Assembly: GCA_028870705.1 (NCBI GenBank)
Contig: JAGWPD010000104.1
Coordinates: 1-38,143 of the forward strand
Source: Gammaproteobacteria bacterium
GTDB taxonomy: Bacteria > Pseudomonadota > Gammaproteobacteria > Steroidobacterales > Steroidobacteraceae
DNA: 38,143 nt
Direction: 5' to 3'
The position numbers and the translations under genes were made by a program. Every line of letters begins with the position of its first letter. Position 1 is the stretch's first letter. Below, piece after piece: positions 32,957-38,143 of this stretch. Below the pieces are notes generated by a model, which was given only the letters and a program-made list of their open reading frames with translations, was not told the DNA's origin and did not search any database.

Positions 32957-34123
32957 ATGGATAAATTCACGCGCCTCAACCATCCGCCCGACACCGGCTT
33001 GCTTCCCGGCAATCGTCCGGTGGTCGCGCCGATCTACCAGAGCGTCAAGTTCGAGTTCGACTCGGTCGATGAGACCGTGCGCAACTGGCGCGGCGATTCG
33101 CCCGGCTACAACTATCAGCGCTCCTCCAACCCGAATGCACGCCAGCTCGAGCTCACGCTGGCGCAATTGCAGGGGCGCGAGGATTGCCTGGTGACCGCCT
33201 CGGGTGTCGGCGTGCTCTCCAGCACGCTGCTGTCGCTGGCGAAGCAGGGCGATCATGTGCTGTGTTTCGTCGAGCTGTATGCGCCGACTCGCAACCTGAT
33301 CCGCAGGCTGCTCGGCAAGTTCGGCGTCACGCATACGCTGCTGTCGGTGATCGACCTCGCGGGCATCGAGCGCGCGCTGGCGGGCAAGCCGACCCGGCTG
33401 GTGATGTTCGAGAGCCCGACCAATCCGATGCTGCGTATCGCCGATATCGCCGCCATCACGCGCCTGGCACGCGCCCAGGGCGCGTTGACGGTGCTCGACA
33501 ACACGCTGGCCGGTCCGCACCAGCACGGCCAGTACGATGTCGATCTGTACCTGCACAGCCTGACCAAGTTCGCCGCTGGCCACGGCGATGTCATGGGTGG
33601 CGCGGTGATCGGCAGCGCCGAACTGATCGCGAAGCTCCGCCCGGACTTCAACGCGCTGGGCAATGCGCTCGATCCGCACGCCGCATTCCTGGTGCAGCGG
33701 GGCCTGAAGACCTACCTGGTGCGCTATCGCGAGCAGAGCGCGAACGCGCTGCGCGTCGCCGGGTTCCTCGCCCGACACCCGGCGGTCGAGGCGGTGCACT
33801 ATCCGGGGCTGCCCTCGCACCCGGGGCACTCGCTGGCGCGCGCCCAGATGAGCGAGTTCGGCGCGGTGCTCAGCTTCGACCTGCGCGGCGGCGCGGAGGC
33901 TGCCGCGCGCGTCGCCGAAGGGCTCGAGCTGTTCGCCATGGCCGCGAGCCTGGGCGCGACCGATTCGCTGGTGCTTCCCTCGCAACTGCTCGGCGCGCGT
34001 GATCTCGACGAAACGCAGCGCCGCCTGGCGGGGATCGGCGCGGGCACGGTGCGGCTGTCGATCGGCCTCGAGAGTATTGACGACCTGCTCGCCGACCTGG
34101 CCCAGGCGCTGCAGCGGGCCTAG
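32957..34123 (+). CDS. Trans-sulfuration PLP enzyme (cystathionine gamma-synthase/beta-lyase family)
   Basis: 388 residues starting at the base after the previous stop. Conserved points are YQRSSNPN near 53, the PLP loop TASGVGVLSS, Y108 in LYAPTR, D181 in LDNTLAGP, and the Schiff-base K204 in HSLTKFAAGHGD. The YxPT spelling at 108 resembles cystathionine beta-lyase (MetC) more than gamma-synthase (YGGTYR), while FESPTNP resembles the gamma-lyases. It could make or split cystathionine, or cleave homocysteine or methionine. Chaining with a methionine-type aminotransferase points to sulfur amino acid handling. All PLP residues are intact; the exact reaction is not readable. Confidence 0.82.
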   Translation: MDKFTRLNHPPDTGLLPGNRPVVAPIYQSVKFEFDSVDETVRNWRGDSPGYNYQRSSNPNARQLELTLAQLQGREDCLVTASGVGVLSSTLLSLAKQGDHVLCFVELYAPTRNLIRRLLGKFGVTHTLLSVIDLAGIERALAGKPTRLVMFESPTNPMLRIADIAAITRLARAQGALTVLDNTLAGPHQHGQYDVDLYLHSLTKFAAGHGDVMGGAVIGSAELIAKLRPDFNALGNALDPHAAFLVQRGLKTYLVRYREQSANALRVAGFLARHPAVEAVHYPGLPSHPGHSLARAQMSEFGAVLSFDLRGGAEAAARVAEGLELFAMAASLGATDSLVLPSQLLGARDLDETQRRLAGIGAGTVRLSIGLESIDDLLADLAQALQRA

Positions 34124-34184
34124 GGCCTGTTCACACTCAGGGTTCCGAAGTGGCGGCGAGCGAAAGCTAGTCCGGCTGCGTGAC

Positions 34185-34200
34185 GCCGGCGCGCGCCGGC
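34185..34200. terminator. Perfect 16-base GC palindrome between convergent genes
   Basis: GCCGGCGCGCGCCGGC is fully self-complementary and lies 62 bases after the trans-sulfuration gene and 89 bases before the end of lysE. It may be a terminator hairpin or the core of a REP-like intergenic repeat (flanked by TGAC and AATGACGG). No T-run follows. The remainder of 34124-34288 shows no gene. Confidence 0.4.
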
Positions 34201-34288
34201 AATGACGGCCGTGCCGCAGGCAAACAGCACCGGGATGAGGGTGCCGATGAACTCGGCAACACAGGTCTACATGGTCTTTTCTGGTTGT

Positions 34289-34930
34289 TTACCGTAAGAC
34301 CCAGCGGCGCAGGCTCAGCAGCGCACCCAGGCCGACCAGGATCAGCAGTGCGCCCGAGACCCAGTTTACGCGCTGCAACCAGCGTGGATCAAAACGGTCG
34401 CGCATCCGCGCGGCGAAGCCGCTCAGGATCAGCCACCAGATACCCGAACCCACGAACACACCGGCCACGAGCACCGTGGCCCCCAGGTAGTCGTGCGCCA
34501 CCGCGAGGCCGAGGCCCGCGAATGCGCCCAGGAACGCCAGGATCGTCAACGGGTTCGTGAGCGTGATGATCAGCGCGCCGAGGTAGGCGCCGTGCGCCCA
34601 TGAATCCGCCTCGCGGCCAACCGCCAGGTCCGGATGGATGCGCATGATGCGCGCGCCGAGCCAGCACAGGAACAGGCCTCCCACGAGCGTCAGCCAGGTG
34701 CGCGCACCGACCATGAGCGAGGTGACGCGTGTCAGACCGAAGGCCGCGACCGCGCCGTAGCAGGCGTCGGCAGTCGCGGCGCCCATGCCGGTCGCCAGGC
34801 CGGCCAGTCTGCCGGTGCTGAGCGAACGCCGGATGCACAACAGACCAATGGGGCCGACTGGCGCCGCAATCGAAAATCCCAGCACCAGCCCCTTGCCAAG
34901 CAAGGCCAGCATGACCAGCTCTTTCGTCAT
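34289..34930 (-). CDS. LysE family amino-acid exporter
   Basis: 213 residues, normal for LysE/RhtB. The hallmark loop FSIAAPVGPIGLLCIRRSL at about 19-37 is present, followed by ATGMGAATADACYGAVAAFG, FLCWLGARIM and ITLTNPLTILAFLGAFAGL. Five to six membrane helices are visible. It is an inner-membrane exporter of amino acids or related compounds by proton antiport. Overflow export of homoserine, threonine or sulfur amino acids would fit its neighbour, but this is inference. It is 35 bases downstream of icd on the same strand. Confidence 0.88.
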   Translation of the reverse strand: MTKELVMLALLGKGLVLGFSIAAPVGPIGLLCIRRSLSTGRLAGLATGMGAATADACYGAVAAFGLTRVTSLMVGARTWLTLVGGLFLCWLGARIMRIHPDLAVGREADSWAHGAYLGALIITLTNPLTILAFLGAFAGLGLAVAHDYLGATVLVAGVFVGSGIWWLILSGFAARMRDRFDPRWLQRVNWVSGALLILVGLGALLSLRRWVLR

Positions 34931-34965
34931 GCGCGCGGCGCTCGTCCCGGGGCGAGCGCCTGGAC

Positions 34966-36273
34966 CTACAGGTTAGCGATCAGCGCGTCGCCGAATTCGC
35001 TGCACTTCACCTGCTTCGAGCCGGGCATCATGCGCGCGAAATCGTAGGTGACGGTCTTCTGGCCGATGGTCCGGTCCATCGCGTTGATGATCGCGTCGGC
35101 GGCTTCGGTCCAGCCGAGGTAGCGCAGCATCATCTCGCCCGAGAGGATCACCGAACCCGGATTCACCTGGTCGAGGTCGGCGTACTTCGGCGCCGTGCCA
35201 TGCGTGGCTTCGAACACCGCATGCCCCGTGACGTAGTTGATGTTCGCGCCGGGCGCAATGCCAATTCCACCCACCTGTGCGGCCAGTGCGTCGGACAGGT
35301 AGTCGCCATTGAGGTTGAGCGTCGCCACGACGTCGAACTCATCGGCGCGCGTCAGCACCTGCTGCAGCGTGATGTCCGCGATCGCATCCTTGATGAGGAT
35401 CCGGCCGGCCTTGAGCGCGGCCGCCTGCTCAGCGTTGGCCGCGGCCTCGCCCTGGGCCGCCTTGGTGCGCTCCCACTGCAACCAGGTGTAGACCTGGCCG
35501 CCGAAGTCGCGTTCCGCCAATGCATACGCCCAGCCGCGGAACGAGCCCTCCGTGAACTTGAGGATGTTGCCCTTGTGAACGATGGTCACGCTGCGCCGCC
35601 GGTTCGCGATCGCGTATTCGACCGCGGCACGGAACAGCCGCTCCGTGCCTTCGCGCGACACGTTCTTGATGCCTATGCCGGAGCTGGCCGGGAAGCGCAC
35701 CTTGGCATAGTGCTTGGGGAAATTGTCCTTGAGGAAGGCCATGAATTTGCGGTTGTCGTCCGTTCCTTCCTCGAACTCGATGCCCGAATAGAGGTCCTCG
35801 GTGTTCTCGCGGAAGATCACCATGTCGACCTTCTCCGGCGCCTTGACCGGCGAGGGCACGCCCTTGAACCAGCGCACCGGGCGCAGGCACACGTACAGGT
35901 CGAGCATCTGGCGCAGCGCCACGTTCAGCGAGCGGATGCCGCCGCCGACCGGCGTGGTCAGCGGGCCCTTGATCGACACGAGGTACTCGCGGCAGGCAGC
36001 CACGGTCTCGTCCGGCAGCCAGCTGTTGAAGGCCTGGTAGCTCTTTTCGCCCGCGTAGACTTCCATCCACTCGAGCTTGCGCCTGCCTCCATAGGCCTTC
36101 GCAACCGCGGCATCGAACACCCGCACGCTGGCGCGCCAGATGTCGCGGCCGGTGCCGTCGCCCTCGATGAAGGGGATGATCGGGCGGTCGGGCACCGCGA
36201 GCTTTGTGCCGCTGACGCTGATCTTCTGGCCGCCGGGCGGCGGCGCGGGCTTGGCGGAGGCTGGCTTGGTCAT
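34966..36273 (-). CDS. icd: NADP-dependent isocitrate dehydrogenase
   Basis: 435 residues. It oxidises isocitrate to 2-oxoglutarate and CO2 in the TCA cycle. Motifs are [14 protein letters not shown] near 33, [17 protein letters not shown] with the regulatory S115 (the position phosphorylated by AceK in E. coli Icd), [34 protein letters not shown], the metal-site DYLSDALAA, and the NADP region [13 protein letters not shown]. Conserved S115 suggests glyoxylate-shunt control if AceK is coded elsewhere. The ATG at 36273 has no clear Shine-Dalgarno. It is divergent from the PPK2 gene, with a 95-base gap. Its product 2-oxoglutarate feeds the glutamate used by the PuuA ligases. Confidence 0.94.
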   Translation of the reverse strand: MTKPASAKPAPPPGGQKISVSGTKLAVPDRPIIPFIEGDGTGRDIWRASVRVFDAAVAKAYGGRRKLEWMEVYAGEKSYQAFNSWLPDETVAACREYLVSIKGPLTTPVGGGIRSLNVALRQMLDLYVCLRPVRWFKGVPSPVKAPEKVDMVIFRENTEDLYSGIEFEEGTDDNRKFMAFLKDNFPKHYAKVRFPASSGIGIKNVSREGTERLFRAAVEYAIANRRRSVTIVHKGNILKFTEGSFRGWAYALAERDFGGQVYTWLQWERTKAAQGEAAANAEQAAALKAGRILIKDAIADITLQQVLTRADEFDVVATLNLNGDYLSDALAAQVGGIGIAPGANINYVTGHAVFEATHGTAPKYADLDQVNPGSVILSGEMMLRYLGWTEAADAIINAMDRTIGQKTVTYDFARMMPGSKQVKCSEFGDALIANL

Positions 36274-36368
36274 GGGCGTGCATGTTTCCGGAAGGTGGGC
36301 GGGGCGGAAATGCTAACACATGCCCGGGCGCTGGCATCGGAGCCCGGAACTGCGGCAGACTCGCATGC

Positions 36369-37199
36369 ATGAAGGGATCGAACCGGGTGCGCATCGACCT
36401 GCCGCGCAAACTGCGCGTGCGCGGCGGCCAGCGCGTGGCCCTGCACAACTCCACCGCGCACCATACCCACGGCTGGGATGAGCCGCAGGCGCGCGCGGCG
36501 ACGGCCCTGCTCAAGGCGGAGCTCGGCGAGCTGCAGTACCGGATGTACGCGGAGGGCAGGAGCGGGGTGCTGGTAGTGCTGCAGGCCATCGATGGCGGTG
36601 GCAAGGACAGCACGATCCGCCATGTCTTTTCGGCCTTCAACCCGCAAGGCTGCACGGTGCGCGCGTTCAAGGCGCCGAGCGTCGAGGAACTGCGCCATGA
36701 TTACCTGTGGCGCGTGCACCAGCATGTGCCGCCGCGCGGGGAGGTCACGGTCTTCAATCGTTCGCACTATGAAGAAGTGCTGATCGCGCGCGTCGATGGC
36801 CTGGTGCCGCGGCGGCTCTGGCAGGCGCGCTACCGGCACATCAACGAGTTCGAGCGCATGCTGGTCGAGTGTGACATCCGGGTGGTGAAGATCTTCCTGC
36901 ACATCAGCCGCGCCGAGCAGCGGCGGCGGTTCGAGGAGCGGATCCACGATCCCCGCAAGCAGTGGAAATTCGATCCGCAGGACCTGCGCAAGCGGGCGCA
37001 ATGGCCGGCCTACAGCAAGGCATTCGGCGACATGCTGGGACGCTGCAGCACCCCATTCGCGCCCTGGTACGTCGTGCCGGCCGACCACAAATGGCTGCGC
37101 GACCTGGCCGTCGCCCAGATCATGACGGCGACGCTGCGCGGGCTGGCGCCGCGATTTCCGGCGCCGGGCTTCGATCCGCGGCGCGTGCACGTGCGCTAG
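36369..37199 (+). CDS. PPK2-family polyphosphate:nucleotide phosphotransferase
   Basis: 276 residues from the ATG at 36369; the frame is open further upstream but that stretch lies in the icd promoter region and reads as unstructured. Walker A is DGGGKDST at 75-82, lid and Walker B landmarks are FNRSHYEEVL and VVKIFLHISRAEQRRRFEER, and the C-terminal APWYVVPADHKWLRDLAV is typical of the family. It moves phosphate between polyphosphate and nucleoside mono- or diphosphates in the cytoplasm. The one-domain size fits class I or III PPK2; the preferred nucleotide cannot be read. The patatin gene starts 4 bases later. Confidence 0.9.
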   Translation: MKGSNRVRIDLPRKLRVRGGQRVALHNSTAHHTHGWDEPQARAATALLKAELGELQYRMYAEGRSGVLVVLQAIDGGGKDSTIRHVFSAFNPQGCTVRAFKAPSVEELRHDYLWRVHQHVPPRGEVTVFNRSHYEEVLIARVDGLVPRRLWQARYRHINEFERMLVECDIRVVKIFLHISRAEQRRRFEERIHDPRKQWKFDPQDLRKRAQWPAYSKAFGDMLGRCSTPFAPWYVVPADHKWLRDLAVAQIMTATLRGLAPRFPAPGFDPRRVHVR

Positions 37200-37202
37200 C
37201 CG

Positions 37203-38143
37203 ATGCGCGCGGCGGCACTCTTGCTCGGCGGACTGCTGCTGGCGGGCGCCGTCCTCGCTGGCGAGGTACCCGCGGGCGAGGCCGCCCAGCACCAGTCCCG
37301 ACGGCCACGCATCGGCCTGGTCCTCTCCGGCGGCGGAGCGCGCGGCATGGCGCACGCGGGCGTGCTCGAAGTGCTCGACGATCTGCACCTGCGCGTGGAT
37401 GCGATCGCCGGCACCAGCATGGGCGCGGTGATCGGCGGCCTGTACGCCAGCGGCATGTCGGGCCGCGACATAGAAAGACTGCTGGCCTCGGTCGATTGGC
37501 AGGACGCATTCCGCGACCGGCCGCCCCGCGCCGAGCTGGGCTTCCGGCGCAAGCAGGAAGAGCACGATTTCCTGGTGAATTTTCCGCTCGGCGTGCAGGG
37601 ACGCCGGCTCCTGATTCCCGCCGGCCTGGTGCAAGGGGAGAAGCTGACCGAGCTGATCCGCCGCGCCACGCTCCCGGTGGCCACCGTCACGAACTTCGAC
37701 GAACTGCCGATTCCGTTCCGCGCCGTCGCCACCGACCTCGAGACTGGCGCCAGCGTCGTGATGGATTCGGGCGATCTCACCAGCGCACTGCGCGCCAGCA
37801 TGTCGGCGCCAGGGGTGTTCGCGCCGGTGGAACGCGATGGCCGCCTGCTGGTCGATGGCGGGCTCACCGAGAACCTGCCGATCGATGTGGCGCGTGCGAT
37901 GGGCGTGGACGTGTTGATCGTGGTGGACGCCGGCTTCCCGCTGCAGACCCGCGACCGCCTCAACTCGCTGACCAGCGTGTCCAACCAGGCACTCGCGATC
38001 CTGGTGCGGCGCGACGTCGAGCGACAGATCAGCACGCTCGGGCCGGGCGATGTGCTGCTCCAGCCGGCGCTGGGCCAACGAGCGTCCTACGATTTCAATG
38101 GTGTCGCTGCCGCGGTCGAAGCGGGCGTCAGCGCCGCGCGCGC
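37203..38143 (+). CDS. Patatin-like phospholipase, PlpD-type (cut by window edge)
   Basis: 313 codons without a stop to the window end, from an ATG 4 bases after the PPK2 stop. A signal peptide covers about 1-20 (ending VLAG). The patatin catalytic pair is present: oxyanion loop GGGARG at 43-48, nucleophile S72 in GTSMG, and D218 in DGG. RAVATDLETG and SMSAPGVFAPV are further family motifs. A signal peptide plus continuing sequence after the patatin domain fits PlpD-like proteins, where a POTRA and an outer-membrane barrel follow (type Vd secretion). The barrel would lie beyond this window, so that part is a prediction. Confidence 0.88.
   Translation, partial: MRAAALLLGGLLLAGAVLAGEVPAGEAAQHQSRRPRIGLVLSGGGARGMAHAGVLEVLDDLHLRVDAIAGTSMGAVIGGLYASGMSGRDIERLLASVDWQDAFRDRPPRAELGFRRKQEEHDFLVNFPLGVQGRRLLIPAGLVQGEKLTELIRRATLPVATVTNFDELPIPFRAVATDLETGASVVMDSGDLTSALRASMSAPGVFAPVERDGRLLVDGGLTENLPIDVARAMGVDVLIVVDAGFPLQTRDRLNSLTSVSNQALAILVRRDVERQISTLGPGDVLLQPALGQRASYDFNGVAAAVEAGVSAAR

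Noticed and set aside
34180-34560. 126-codon plus-strand frame beginning in the gap after the trans-sulfuration gene
   Set aside because: Most of it is antisense to lysE, and its Arg/Pro/Ser-rich translation has no family features.

Overview
The window looks like chromosome of a GC-rich Gram-negative bacterium, most likely a gammaproteobacterium of the Xanthomonadales/Nevskiales/Steroidobacterales kind. The reasons are the bifunctional RlmKL, a DUF349 protein, a metallopeptidase with a GlyGly-CTERM-type tail, TonB and OmpL-type outer-membrane proteins, and NADP-type Icd with the AceK-target serine motif. This placement is inferred from gene content only. I see no tRNA, rRNA, insertion sequence, phage gene or CRISPR array. 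Genes are densely packed and no gap between genes exceeds 300 bases; the largest are 671-910, 25154-25392 and 11467-11697.

Left part (1-10277): a cut-off DUF349 gene; an aromatic/group II amino acid decarboxylase whose start is set by a perfect AGGAGG before a GTG; an OsmC-like protein; a Tat-exported GH30 glucosylceramidase-like hydrolase; a flavodoxin-fold reductase; a small lipoprotein translationally coupled to a secreted zinc peptidase; an LpxH-type phosphoesterase; and a cassette of a UGT-type glycosyltransferase with three Cupin_3 domains in two genes.

Central part (10333-31770): an extended polyamine-utilisation island. Its pieces are an outer-membrane barrel, a BauA-like omega-aminotransferase, PuuC aldehyde dehydrogenase, a TonB-dependent receptor, a spermidine dehydrogenase-like Tat flavoprotein, PuuB, two PuuA-like glutamate-amine ligases, PuuD, and the PotFGHI importer. 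RlmKL, a small lipoprotein and an 8-strand-type outer-membrane protein sit inside it. Together these could import spermidine and putrescine, cleave spermidine to 1,3-diaminopropane and 4-aminobutyraldehyde, run putrescine through the gamma-glutamyl pathway to GABA, and transaminate beta-alanine. No transcription-factor gene is present in the window.

Right part (31763-38143): directly chained to potI are a methionine/KMTB-type aminotransferase and a trans-sulfuration enzyme. These are followed by a LysE exporter, Icd, a PPK2 polyphosphate kinase and a cut-off PlpD-like patatin. Regulatory signals of note are an 11-bp-period GTTCA operator array (17052-17090), hairpins at 10285-10316 and 20418-20445, a 16-base palindrome at 34185-34200, and an AT-rich promoter island ahead of puuD.
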